The notes: a model not told the origin generated them from the sequence alone. Shown: positions 23,915 to 34,297, counted from the stretch's first letter. The stretch is DNA of 64,000 nt from Lachnospiraceae bacterium (GCA_017461725.1 JAFTXG010000003.1:1-64000), one strand, 5' to 3'. Numbers and translations: made by a program.

Positions 23915-26900
23915 ATGAAGAAACGATTTTTAGCCGCGCTTCTGACACTGGCAATGCTGATCGGTATGCTGCCGACCAATGCGTTCGCCTCCGAAGTGCC
24001 GGAAAGCCCGGAAACGACTGCCAGCTCTGAATCGACAGTCACATCAGATCTGACATTCGATGTGACCGAGCCTGACGGTTATGTGACCGTCAGCTTTGTG
24101 GACAACGGTGTCCGCCCGGAAAATGCCGTTATTGATAATGAGGCACTTTACGGCACACCCGTAGGCACCATCATCGAAGCCACACAGGTACCCTACAAGG
24201 AGGGTGACAGTGTGGCAGCCGTCACTGTTCGTCTGCTGGATGCCATGAAAATCAGCTACGACTCCACCGGAACAGTCGACAGTGGTTTCTATCTGGCCGG
24301 CCTGGAGGAATTTGAACTGAACGGCACCTACTATGCCACCTTCAGCGAGTTTGATGCCGGAAGTCAGTCCGGCTGGTGTGTAAGACTGAACAACTGGCAT
24401 ATCAACCAGAGCAGTTCCGCTTTTGAAGTGGAGGACGGTGATGTGGTCAGCTGGCTCTACACCTGCCAGTACGGCGCTGATGTGGGCGCTGACTTCAGCA
24501 GCAAGAGCGCTGAGATCACCGACGTAGTGCTCAGTGACGAAAGCTTAAGCCTTGTTGCCGGTGAGGACGGAAACTACACCTGTGAAGTTCCCGCCGACAT
24601 TTCTGCCATCGCTTTTGAAGTGAAGCTGGCGAACTATGCCTCTGTTGTCACAGTCACCGTGGATGGCAATGAAGTGAAGTACCGTCCCAATGTGGCGATC
24701 AATGTCACAAACAGCAGTACCATCGTTATCTCCACCGCATTGGATTATATGGATGCGGAAAATAACAACCAGGTTACCACCTATACCGATTCGGTGACCA
24801 TTCAGCTCACCCCTGAAAATCAGGCCCCGACGGTGGTGGAAGGTGCTCCCACAACGATGGAAGCAGTCACCGGAAAGGAGATTTCCGTTGACTTAAGCAA
24901 CTTCTTTACCGATGCGGACGGCGATGCTCTGACCTACACGGTAAAAATCGAGACTCTGAGTCCGGAGCAGACGCTGGAAGGCTCTGTATTTACCGGCACC
25001 ATCCCGACTGCAGGTACTTATGAAGTCGTTGCAACTGCCAGCGACGGCGAGACCAGTGTCAGCCATACCGTTACCCTGACGGTTGCAGACGCCCCTAATA
25101 CTGCCCCCGTTGTTGCAGAAACTGCCCCCGCCACCATGGAGGCGACGGTAAACGAGGAGATTTCCGTTGACCTGAGTGCTTTCTTTAGTGACGCAGACGG
25201 CGATGCTCTGACTTACAAGGTGAAGATCGCCGCTCTGAATGTGGATCAGACCCTGGAAGGTTCCGTGTTTACCGGCACGATCCCGACTGCAGGAACTTAT
25301 GAAGTCGTTGCGACTGCCAGCGACGGTGAGGCCAGTGTCAGCCACACTGTTACCCTGACGGTGGCTGAGGCTCCCACCAACACCGCTCCGAACATCAAGG
25401 CAGCTTATGCAGAGACCAACAGCAAGACCTATGTTTACAGCACCAGCTACGTCTATATTTACATGGACGAGATCTTTGAGGATGCAGACGGCGACACGCT
25501 GACCTACTCCGCTACGCTCAATGGCGAGCCGGTCGAGATCACCTATAACAGCTACAGCAATCAATATTACATTCCGTTTGCTACCAAGCCTGCCATCTAT
25601 GAGTACAAGATCGTTGCCAATGACGGCACCGCAGATTCCGAGGTATTTACCGCTCTGTGTATCGGAACCAGTGCCACCATCACCGCCCCCGAGGATTCCG
25701 CACTGATCCCCGGCGGCACCGACTTCTATTACATTAAAGGCAGTGCAGAGAACGACACCTTCGCTCTGGACTACTCTCTGGATGTAGACTGCGACATCGT
25801 ACCCACATGGGAATCCCGGACTCCCGCAGTTCTTGCCCTCAATGAGGACGGTACATTCACGGTAGGCGACGTGACTTCCCGCAAGCAGGTTATGGTCGGT
25901 GTCACCTACGGCAAGGATAGCTGGGGTTCTACCCTGTATCTGGGTACAAAGTATATTAATATTCTGCCTGCGGCACCGACTGTAGCGGATATGACCGCAC
26001 CACTGGCGGAGCACGCAGATAACCAGACCGCGACGGTTGTCTCCAATGCATTCACCGGATGGTATTCCAGCGAATTTAATTATGAAATCGCTGATCCCTC
26101 TATCTGTGATATTACCACTTCCGGAACCTACGGTCTGAGCATCACCCCCAAGGCTCTTGGCCGCACCACAGTTACCGCAACCTTTAAGTATGACGAAACC
26201 ATCAAATGTACCTTTACGGTCACTGTTACCGGCCGTAGCCTGCAGATCAAGGATCAGCCCGAGTCTGACGACGTGACCTTTGCCGACGGCAAGACCGTAC
26301 AGCTGGAAGTTCTCGGTGCAGAGGAGGGCGAGACCTTCACCTGGACCATCAGCGACGAGACGGTTGCAACGATCGATGAGAACGGTCTTGTCACCGTGAA
26401 GAAGCTGGGACAGACCTACATCACTGCCGTTTCTTCCCTGTCTACCGAAGAAACCACTCTGAAGGCTTCCATGTACCTGCAGGTCAAGGAAGCGGACAAG
26501 GTTTATCTGGATGATCTGGCGGTAACTGATTACAGCTACTTCGATGGCTTTGTCAGCGCGAAGTCCGGCTTTAATTCCGCACAGCTTACCTATGACTGGT
26601 CCTTGAGCGAAACACGCTACACATACAACAAACTGGCATTTACCCCCTACTTTGACGCTGAAACCCTGACCGCAGTCCTGCACTATCAGGTCAGCGGCGG
26701 AGAATATCAGACCATGGATCTGACCAGCGGCACCGCGGTCAGCATCGCCAACGGCCTGAATCCCGGCGAAAATGTGGTAAAAATTGACGTTTATCCCACT
26801 GACAATGCGGCTAACGTGACAACCTACATTTTCAACATTTTCCGCCCCTATAACCCCAACAACACCATCTCCAGAATGACGATCTACCCGGGCGGCGAAA

Positions 26901-29900
26901 CGGCACTTTCCTATCCCACCTATCTGGAGAATAAGGAAGGTACGATTTTCCAGTGGAATGCCGAGACCGGTGAGTTCGTTACCGGTTGGAATGGCAAGCC
27001 TGCCACCGTCTGGAACAGCAACGTTTATACCTACAAGACCTTTATCTTCGGTTCCAGAACCGACTCTATCTCGGTGTATCCCACCTTCGCCTACGCAGGT
27101 CAGCGTGTCATGATCTATGTGGACGGAGAACCCGTCGAGGAGGCTGTTACCAACTGGAAGAGCAAGACTATCACCATCGACAAGGAAAATGGTACGGTCA
27201 TTGCGTTCCATGTAAATTCCGAGAAGTACCATGCTGAGCAGCTGGCAGCCGGCGTTGAGGATCCCTTCGCTGAGCCTGAGAAAATCTACACCCTTTATGT
27301 GGAGAGTGTGGAACCTCTGGGCATCGACTCCGAAATCCTGTCTGCAGAGCTGGAGGGCGGTGTGTTCTACCTGCCCGGATTCAGCAGCACCTCCTACACG
27401 ATCTCCGGTCTGATCCCGAGCGGTGAAACCACTGCAGATCTGACCTTCACCGTACCGGCAGGTATCGATGTCTACAAGACCTCGGTCAGCGATGCCAACA
27501 AGCTGACTCCCACCGGACAGGACGAGAATGGCAACAACCTTTACACCACTCCGATCGTCACCATCACCGGTACCGGAATGTATGCATATTCCACTACCAA
27601 TATTATCCTGCAGGTTACCGATGCGGATGGCAATATCGGAAAGACCCAGTACGCTTTCACGGTCAGCCAGCGCGGCGCAAAGGATATCTATCCCGATAGT
27701 ATTGTTGAATACCTGTGTCTGGGTTCCCAGTATACAAACTCTGGCGGCTATGGTCTCTACCCTGAGCGAACTCTGAAGGATGGCGGCGGCGTACTGTCCC
27801 TGGGTAACTTTGGCGGATACATCATTTACAAGTATGATAAACCGATTGAAAACAATCCCAACAACCCTTACGGTGTTGACTTTGTGATCTACGGAAACCC
27901 TTTCGGCAACGGCGCTCATGAGCCCGGCTATGTTCAGGTTTCCGAAGACGGTGAGACCTGGTACACACTGGCAGGTTCTGCCCACTATGACGACTACAAT
28001 GACTGGGACTACTCCATGACTTACACCAACAATAACGGTAAGTCAGCGTGGACGAACTCCGATGACGAGAGCGGCGAAATCTACAACTACCCTTCCGCTT
28101 CCCTGTATCCTTACTTCACCTGGACCGAGGAACTGGAGCAGTCCATGACTGTGACCGGTCCCAGACTGAACAGCTCTGCCAAGGATGCTTTCGGCAGCGC
28201 AGCCGCTGTTCTGCCCGTTTTCGGCTATGTGGATGTAAACACAAATGGCTCGATTACCGGTGCTTCCAATAACCCTTATAACCATCCCGGCACGCTGGCA
28301 GAGGGCGGCGATATGTTCGATCTCGACTGGGCAGTTGACGAGGACGGCATGCCTGTGGAGTTGGACAGCATTTCCTACATCCGCATTGCCACTGCATCCA
28401 GCATCTATGCCGGTGCCATCGGCGAAAAGTCCACCGAAGTCACCGCAGTGCTCCGTGTGACCAATGCGGCTGAGGAGGCTGTCGGCGTAACCGCAGCACC
28501 CACCGTGATCACCGTCAACGGAACAGAGATCACGGTTCCTGAAAACGGCGGTACCCTCGCTGTGGCAATCGACCCGGTTGACACTGCTGAGACGGAAGAG
28601 ACTCAGACCGCAGCATTGACTGTCGGTGTCACCGCTGCAGAAGACTCCAACATTTACATCAACGACACCTTCGGAGCTGAGCGCAGCTACACCGCGATCC
28701 CTGAGAAGGGCATCATCCGTATCATCGTTCAGGAGGGCGAGAAGGAACCCTATATCTGCTATCTGACCATCAGCGAGAAAATTGTTCCCACCTTCGCTGC
28801 CCTTGATTTTTATAAGAGTTCCAAGTCCTACAATAATGGTGAGGCCCCTCTGGAGATCACTCCGACCTTTGTTGGAACCACCTATACCGGCTATTCCATT
28901 GATATTCCGGACTATCTGAGTTCTGTTTATGCAGTCGGAACTCTGCCTGAGAATCTGGTGAACAGCGGTTTCAACGGCGCGATCATGTTCAGTAACGCAT
29001 GGGGAGGCTGGAGCGGCAGATGGGCCTCCGATGGCATCATCATGAGCTCTGTCAACTTCACCAAAGGTTATGTGAGCATCTATTTCAGTGATGCGCGCGA
29101 TGGCGAATACCAGATCAACGTTTCCAAGTACACAACCCTGAAGGGACTGACCATCGACGGTGTTGTGGATAAAGAGTTCAACCGCGACACCACCGGCTAT
29201 CACGCTTACGCTGACAGCACCGCGGCCGGTATTGCCATCACTCCCACCGCCTACAATTCTGCTTACGCGATCACCATCAACGGCACGACCGTGACCAGCG
29301 GTCAGGAATACGTTCTCGCGTACGATTGGGACGAGAACGGAAAGATGGAGGTCAAAATTGAAGTCAGCGGCGAGGGACTGACCACCTCTGTCTACACGGT
29401 AGAATTGGAAAAGCAGCCTCTGGAGGACGCTCCTTTCATTATGACTCAGCCGGAAGAGGCAGACTATATTGTCGGTGATACCACCGCAGCCCTGTCTGTT
29501 GTGGCAAGCGCAAACGGTGAGCTGGCTTACCAGTGGTACACCAATACCGCCGCTTCCAATGAGGGCGGTACCGCGATTGAAAATGCGACGGAATCCACCT
29601 ACACTCCTTCGTCTGAGACGGTTGGCACGGTTTATTATTACTGTGTGATCACCAACACGGACAAGACGACAGGCAATGTCACTGTATCCGAGGCGGCACG
29701 TGTGACCGTTGATCCCGATCCCACCCCCGTGGCAATCCTCACTAACCCGGGATCTGCTTTGCCGGATGATTACGAGTATGGCTGGGAGACCGGATATGTT
29801 TATACTCCCGGCGAAGAAGCAACGGCGCTGACCGTTCAGGCCACCTCTGCTGCCGAAGGCGGCACCTGGTCTTACCAGTGGTATCGCACCTCCAACAGAG

Positions 29901-32900
29901 GATATAACATCAACTCCTACGCCCTGCTGTCCGGCGCGACAAGCGAAAGCTACACTCCGGACACCGATTTGAGCCTTGCGAACGATGGCGGATATTATTA
30001 CTGGTGTAAGGTGACTTATAGCTTCAAGGGTAAGAACTACGAGACAAAATCCGTCACCGGCGAGACCTACACCACCGGCGAAGGCGAAAAGGCAAAAACC
30101 TATGATGTAAATGCGGCTTACGTATTCATCAAGGTAACCGAAGCAGCCATCCCCGAAATCACCAAGCAGCCTGTCAGCGCAGAATATGTGCTGGGCGATA
30201 CGGCAACCGCGCTCTCCGTCATTTCCACCAAGGCAGACGGCGGAAAAGTAACCTATCAGTGGTATGTAAATACCGAGAACAGCACGGAGAACGCAGCCGC
30301 CATCGAAGGTGCGCGTTCCTCCAGCTACAACCTTGGCACCCTGAGCGAGGTTGGCACCAACTACTATTACTGTGTGATCACCAATACGATCCAGGGTTAC
30401 ACGGCCAGCGTAACCTCTGAAATCGCAGAGATCACGGTCAAGACTGTACAGGAGATGGTCGGCACCAGCCTTAAGGGTTCCGGTACCGAGACAGATCCCT
30501 ATCAGCTGGCAACCGCCGAGGATTATAAGACTCTGGCAGACCTTGTTGCCAAGGGCGTATCCTTCAGCGGAATGTATTTCAAACAGCTGAATGATATCGA
30601 ACTTCCCGCAGATTGGGCAGGCATCGGCGCATTGAAGGCCGGAACCACCAATACCAGCAGCGGAAGAAACATCAATCCTTTCTCCGGCATATTGGACGGC
30701 AATGACAAGAAGCTGACCTTTGCCTACGGCAGCGTGCCGCTGTTTAAGTATGTGCGCGAAACCGCCGTTAAGAATCTGAAGATTTATGGCGAGTATATCG
30801 CTGAGGACGGTCTGGTTTCTGATTATGTTGTAGACTATGGTACGGACGGAAGCTACAATTCCGGCACGGGCGGAAGCTATGCAGCCGGTTGTCCCGATGT
30901 CATCGACATCACCAATGTGACGATCCTGTCCGGCACCACCATCAAGGGAAGCGGCTTTATCGGCGGATTTGCTTCCGGTGGAAATATTGTAAACATTAAC
31001 AACTGTACCGTAGAGTCCGGCGTTAAGATCGGCTGGGATGCCGAGGCAAATGCACCTGCCGGAAGCAGCAGGGTAGGCTCCTTCGGCGGAGACTTTAACG
31101 GAACTATCATGGATTCCACCAGCGCAGCAGCCGTATATGGTGTGAACTATGTGGGCGGTATCGTTGGCAGCAAGGGCCAGAGCATGGGTCCCTACAAGAT
31201 CATCAATTGTTCTTTCACCGGTGAAGTGATCGCTACCGGAACCATGGTCGGCGGTATTGCAGGCGGTGGTTACACCTCCTCCAGTGCACCGAACAGTCCC
31301 TGCGCTACCATCGAGAACTGCTATGTTGCAGGAAAGGTCACCGGAACCGACAAAGTCGGCGGTATCTTCGGCGGTGAGGCAGCTGTTTCCCAGTGTTGGG
31401 CTAACGGTGCCGGCTACATCCGCAACAACCACTTCTACGGAACCGTGACGGCTACAGAGGGCACTGCAGGCGGAATCATCGGCTACATGCACTCTCTGGA
31501 CAGATACAATGTGATTGAGAACAATTTCTTCGTTGACACCTGCGGTGCTGACAAGGGTATCGGCGCAGTCAATGCGGCCGCTGTGGATCTCACTTCCGAG
31601 AAATACGGCCGCGATGATGATCCTCTGGGCGAGGATGCGGACAAGCTGACCACGGCCATGACGGCAGAGGAATTTAAGGACGAAACCGTCAGAGACCTGC
31701 TGAATGTTCACGAGTCCAGCCTCCACAACTGGATTCAGAGCGACAACCATCCCGTTCACAGCAAGGACTCCATCGCATACCTGTTGGAAGTATCCGGCGA
31801 CTATGAGACGGAGTATGTGATCGGCGACGAGCTGGATCTGACCGGCATGACTCTGACTGCAACCTGGAGTGACGGCTCCGTGACCAATCCCACTCTGGAT
31901 GAAGCGACGGTCACCGGATTTGACAATACTGTTTGCGGCCAGCAGACCCTTACCATCAGCTATGGTGCTGCAAAGGCAGAGATCACTGTTACGGTACAAA
32001 AAGATCCCGCAGACCCGATCAATGTTTCACTGACCATCTCGGTTAAGGGTGAAGTCGTGATGGCACAGGAAGAAATCACCGTTTCGGATGTAAACGGCGA
32101 TGGCCGGATCAATGTGGACGAAGCCCTCTATGCGGCTCACGAGTCCGGATATACCGGAGGCGCAGCCGACGGATACGCTTCTTCCGTTGGCAGTTACGGT
32201 TTGGCTATCGATAAGCTGTGGGGCGATGTAAGCGGCCTCTATGGCTACTGGCTGAACAATGCTTCCTGCTGGAGCCTTGATGATGAGGTGAGAGCAGATG
32301 ATTATCTGGTAGCCTTTGTTTACCAGAACTCCGACTGGAGCGATGCGTACACCGCATTCGATGAATTTACCTACACCGCAGACGGTGAACTGACCGTGAC
32401 CCTGAAGAAGGCCGGTTATGACCAGAACTGGAATACCGTATTCAATCCTCTGGCTGGCGCGACTATCACCGTTTACGATGCGGACGGCAAGGCAGTGGAT
32501 GCTTCCAAATACACTGCAAAGGATAACGGTGACGGTACCTATACCCTCGCCTTTACCGAGTCCGGCGATTATACGCTGATCGCCTCCAAGGGTGCAGAGA
32601 TTGTTCCCGCAGTGTGCAAGGCAGCCGTGACCGCCGAACAGGCAGAGGCGGATGTCGAGAACATCTACAAGACCACCGGCGATTACCTGACAGACCTTGC
32701 AGAGGAGTACGGCATCACCGTCGGTTCCACCGGTGGTGAGTGGCTCGTCATCGGCCTGGAGCGCGCTGACAGAAACATTCCCGATGAGGAAGGTTATTAC
32801 GACGCAGTTGTTGAATATGTAAACGCAAAGATCAACGACAAGGAACAGCTCCACAGAGCAAAGTCCACTGAAAACTCTCGTGTCATCCTTGCGCTGACCG

Positions 32901-34063
32901 CAATGGGCTACGATGTGACCGACGTGGACGGACACAACCTCCTTGTAGGTTTGAACTCCATGAGCTATCTGAAGAAGCAGGGCATCAACGGTCCTATCTG
33001 GGCACTGATCGCCTTTGACTCTCACGATTATGAGATTCCCGAGGGCGGCGATGTGACCCGCGAGGCACTGGTAGATTACATCCTCTCCGTACAGCTGGCT
33101 GACGGCGGCTGGACACTGTCCGGCAGCGCTGCTGATACCGATATGACCGGTATGGCTCTGCAGGCTCTGGCTCCTTACTACGAGACCGATCCCGAGGTTA
33201 AGGCGGCCGTAGACAGGGCGCTGAATACCCTGTCCTCCATGCAACTGGCGGACGGAAGCTTCGGTTCTGTGGATGGCAGCTGCAGTGAGTCCTGTGCGCA
33301 GGTAATCGTGGCGCTGACTGCTCTGGGCATCAACCCCGAAACCGATGAGCGATTCGTAAAGAACGGAAGCTCTGTTGTGGATGCACTGTGCAGCTTCTAT
33401 GTAGACGGCGGCGGATTCATGCACGTGCCCGACAGCAAGCTGGACGGTATGGCTACCGAGCAGGGCTACTACGGACTGGCAGCGTACTTCCGCTTCCTGA
33501 ACGGACAGACCAGTCTGTACGATATGAGCGATGTGGAACTGGATATCACTCCTGAGGAGCCGGAGAACCCTGATGAGCCCGAAACCCCTGGAGACTTCGA
33601 GTATCTCATTATCTCCGGTGCAGACAGTACCTGGAAGAAAGCTTCCACCGGAAAGGTAGCTATCATCTGCAACGGTGAGTTTTCAGACTTTACTGCTCTT
33701 CTGATGGATGGCACCGCGATCGATCCTTCCAAGTACACCGCAGTATCCGGAAGCACCATTGTAACGCTGGAAAGCGCATATCTGGAGACTCTGTCTGTGG
33801 GAACACATACGGTAACCTTTACATATGTTGACGGCGAGGTATCCACCGGACTGACAGTTCTGGCTTCATCGATTGAGCCAGGAACTACAGCGCCCAGCCA
33901 GCCTTCAGTTCCCGCAACTCCTTCCACTCCTGCTGCTCCCGATTCTGAAACACCGGACACCGGCGATCACCAGAACAGTGCAGCGATGTTTGGAACCATG
34001 TTCGGAGCACTTGCTCTGGCAGCGATCCTGATCGCACTCAAGAAAAAATATCGCTTCAACTAA
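23915..34063 (+). CDS. Giant cell-wall-anchored intrinsic-factor/transcobalamin-like protein
   Basis: 3382 residues. 1-25 signal peptide; about 46-195 DUF4430 module ending L-Y-T-C-Q-Y-G-A-D-V-G; 303-590 three cadherin-like D-A-D-G-D repeats, two almost identical; about 775-858 Big2-like; about 1259-1522 a domain with G-N-F-G-G-Y-I-I-Y and Y-G-N-P-F-G that I know from Bacteroidota surface proteins; about 1845-2175 Ig-like repeats (Y-Q-W-Y, Y-Y-Y-C-V-I-T-N); 2186-2620 GLUG-type beta-helix (G-G-I-V-G, G-G-I-A-G); Big3-like to 2694; about 2700-2825 second DUF4430-like module with an EF-hand-like D-V-N-G-D-G-R-I-N; about 2909-3200 alpha/alpha-toroid (L-A-D-G-G-W, L-A-D-G-S-F-G) like the alpha domain of intrinsic factor. 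The end is T-P-D-T-G-D (3346-3351), a membrane helix and K-K-K-Y-R, a sortase sorting signal. The riboswitch supports corrinoid capture; binding is inferred. Confidence 0.9.
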   Translation: MKKRFLAALLTLAMLIGMLPTNAFASEVPESPETTASSESTVTSDLTFDVTEPDGYVTVSFVDNGVRPENAVIDNEALYGTPVGTIIEATQVPYKEGDSVAAVTVRLLDAMKISYDSTGTVDSGFYLAGLEEFELNGTYYATFSEFDAGSQSGWCVRLNNWHINQSSSAFEVEDGDVVSWLYTCQYGADVGADFSSKSAEITDVVLSDESLSLVAGEDGNYTCEVPADISAIAFEVKLANYASVVTVTVDGNEVKYRPNVAINVTNSSTIVISTALDYMDAENNNQVTTYTDSVTIQLTPENQAPTVVEGAPTTMEAVTGKEISVDLSNFFTDADGDALTYTVKIETLSPEQTLEGSVFTGTIPTAGTYEVVATASDGETSVSHTVTLTVADAPNTAPVVAETAPATMEATVNEEISVDLSAFFSDADGDALTYKVKIAALNVDQTLEGSVFTGTIPTAGTYEVVATASDGEASVSHTVTLTVAEAPTNTAPNIKAAYAETNSKTYVYSTSYVYIYMDEIFEDADGDTLTYSATLNGEPVEITYNSYSNQYYIPFATKPAIYEYKIVANDGTADSEVFTALCIGTSATITAPEDSALIPGGTDFYYIKGSAENDTFALDYSLDVDCDIVPTWESRTPAVLALNEDGTFTVGDVTSRKQVMVGVTYGKDSWGSTLYLGTKYINILPAAPTVADMTAPLAEHADNQTATVVSNAFTGWYSSEFNYEIADPSICDITTSGTYGLSITPKALGRTTVTATFKYDETIKCTFTVTVTGRSLQIKDQPESDDVTFADGKTVQLEVLGAEEGETFTWTISDETVATIDENGLVTVKKLGQTYITAVSSLSTEETTLKASMYLQVKEADKVYLDDLAVTDYSYFDGFVSAKSGFNSAQLTYDWSLSETRYTYNKLAFTPYFDAETLTAVLHYQVSGGEYQTMDLTSGTAVSIANGLNPGENVVKIDVYPTDNAANVTTYIFNIFRPYNPNNTISRMTIYPGGETALSYPTYLENKEGTIFQWNAETGEFVTGWNGKPATVWNSNVYTYKTFIFGSRTDSISVYPTFAYAGQRVMIYVDGEPVEEAVTNWKSKTITIDKENGTVIAFHVNSEKYHAEQLAAGVEDPFAEPEKIYTLYVESVEPLGIDSEILSAELEGGVFYLPGFSSTSYTISGLIPSGETTADLTFTVPAGIDVYKTSVSDANKLTPTGQDENGNNLYTTPIVTITGTGMYAYSTTNIILQVTDADGNIGKTQYAFTVSQRGAKDIYPDSIVEYLCLGSQYTNSGGYGLYPERTLKDGGGVLSLGNFGGYIIYKYDKPIENNPNNPYGVDFVIYGNPFGNGAHEPGYVQVSEDGETWYTLAGSAHYDDYNDWDYSMTYTNNNGKSAWTNSDDESGEIYNYPSASLYPYFTWTEELEQSMTVTGPRLNSSAKDAFGSAAAVLPVFGYVDVNTNGSITGASNNPYNHPGTLAEGGDMFDLDWAVDEDGMPVELDSISYIRIATASSIYAGAIGEKSTEVTAVLRVTNAAEEAVGVTAAPTVITVNGTEITVPENGGTLAVAIDPVDTAETEETQTAALTVGVTAAEDSNIYINDTFGAERSYTAIPEKGIIRIIVQEGEKEPYICYLTISEKIVPTFAALDFYKSSKSYNNGEAPLEITPTFVGTTYTGYSIDIPDYLSSVYAVGTLPENLVNSGFNGAIMFSNAWGGWSGRWASDGIIMSSVNFTKGYVSIYFSDARDGEYQINVSKYTTLKGLTIDGVVDKEFNRDTTGYHAYADSTAAGIAITPTAYNSAYAITINGTTVTSGQEYVLAYDWDENGKMEVKIEVSGEGLTTSVYTVELEKQPLEDAPFIMTQPEEADYIVGDTTAALSVVASANGELAYQWYTNTAASNEGGTAIENATESTYTPSSETVGTVYYYCVITNTDKTTGNVTVSEAARVTVDPDPTPVAILTNPGSALPDDYEYGWETGYVYTPGEEATALTVQATSAAEGGTWSYQWYRTSNRGYNINSYALLSGATSESYTPDTDLSLANDGGYYYWCKVTYSFKGKNYETKSVTGETYTTGEGEKAKTYDVNAAYVFIKVTEAAIPEITKQPVSAEYVLGDTATALSVISTKADGGKVTYQWYVNTENSTENAAAIEGARSSSYNLGTLSEVGTNYYYCVITNTIQGYTASVTSEIAEITVKTVQEMVGTSLKGSGTETDPYQLATAEDYKTLADLVAKGVSFSGMYFKQLNDIELPADWAGIGALKAGTTNTSSGRNINPFSGILDGNDKKLTFAYGSVPLFKYVRETAVKNLKIYGEYIAEDGLVSDYVVDYGTDGSYNSGTGGSYAAGCPDVIDITNVTILSGTTIKGSGFIGGFASGGNIVNINNCTVESGVKIGWDAEANAPAGSSRVGSFGGDFNGTIMDSTSAAAVYGVNYVGGIVGSKGQSMGPYKIINCSFTGEVIATGTMVGGIAGGGYTSSSAPNSPCATIENCYVAGKVTGTDKVGGIFGGEAAVSQCWANGAGYIRNNHFYGTVTATEGTAGGIIGYMHSLDRYNVIENNFFVDTCGADKGIGAVNAAAVDLTSEKYGRDDDPLGEDADKLTTAMTAEEFKDETVRDLLNVHESSLHNWIQSDNHPVHSKDSIAYLLEVSGDYETEYVIGDELDLTGMTLTATWSDGSVTNPTLDEATVTGFDNTVCGQQTLTISYGAAKAEITVTVQKDPADPINVSLTISVKGEVVMAQEEITVSDVNGDGRINVDEALYAAHESGYTGGAADGYASSVGSYGLAIDKLWGDVSGLYGYWLNNASCWSLDDEVRADDYLVAFVYQNSDWSDAYTAFDEFTYTADGELTVTLKKAGYDQNWNTVFNPLAGATITVYDADGKAVDASKYTAKDNGDGTYTLAFTESGDYTLIASKGAEIVPAVCKAAVTAEQAEADVENIYKTTGDYLTDLAEEYGITVGSTGGEWLVIGLERADRNIPDEEGYYDAVVEYVNAKINDKEQLHRAKSTENSRVILALTAMGYDVTDVDGHNLLVGLNSMSYLKKQGINGPIWALIAFDSHDYEIPEGGDVTREALVDYILSVQLADGGWTLSGSAADTDMTGMALQALAPYYETDPEVKAAVDRALNTLSSMQLADGSFGSVDGSCSESCAQVIVALTALGINPETDERFVKNGSSVVDALCSFYVDGGGFMHVPDSKLDGMATEQGYYGLAAYFRFLNGQTSLYDMSDVELDITPEEPENPDEPETPGDFEYLIISGADSTWKKASTGKVAIICNGEFSDFTALLMDGTAIDPSKYTAVSGSTIVTLESAYLETLSVGTHTVTFTYVDGEVSTGLTVLASSIEPGTTAPSQPSVPATPSTPAAPDSETPDTGDHQNSAAMFGTMFGALALAAILIALKKKYRFN
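24826..25370 (+). repeat. Tandem near-identical cadherin-like repeat within the giant gene
   Basis: Two units of about 270 bases (24826-25091 and 25105-25370) share long identical stretches such as T-G-T-I-P-T-A-G-T-Y-E-V-V-A-T-A-S-D-G. They are a recent intragenic duplication and a possible site of copy-number variation. Confidence 0.8.
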
Positions 34064-34069
34064 TATTAC

Positions 34070-34102
34070 AAGCGGGGCCGCTGCAGCATAGCGGCCCCGC
34101 TT
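34070..34102 (+). terminator. Terminator after the giant gene
   Basis: A perfect 13-bp GC-rich stem (AAGCGGGGCCGCT / AGCGGCCCCGCTT) with a 7-base loop lies 6 bases after the stop codon; the downstream U-run is short. Confidence 0.75.
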
Positions 34103-34109
34103 CATGCAT

Positions 34110-34263
34110 GAAAGAGACCACTTGAAATAAACCCGAGAAACATGCTCTCGCTCCGCTCCGTCTCGCAGCGGATACTAAGTTCATCCGTCGCCTATGGCTT
34201 GGATTCACTAAGTACCGGCGGCCGGAGAGGGTTTCTCTTTCGTTTATTTTGTGTGGTCTCTTC
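34110..34263. repeat. Large dyad element between convergent genes
   Basis: The outer arms (34111-34132 and 34241-34262) pair over about 20 bases, and inner arms (CCCGAGAAACATGCTCTCG side versus GGCCGGAGAGGGTTTCTC side) can extend the structure. Outer arm sequence AAAGAGACCAC...GAAATAAAC is shared with 7159-7180. A terminator or small non-coding repeat family. Confidence 0.55.
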
Positions 34264-34297
34264 TCATTGACAGAGGGCCGCTTTACAAGCCCGCTTC

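Noticed and set aside
24893-33424. Very long minus-strand open frames (1030, 1318 and 465 codons) opposite the giant gene
   Set aside because: They follow from the strong codon bias of the sense strand, lack ribosome binding sites and domains, and contain low-complexity Gly/Ile/Val-rich products.
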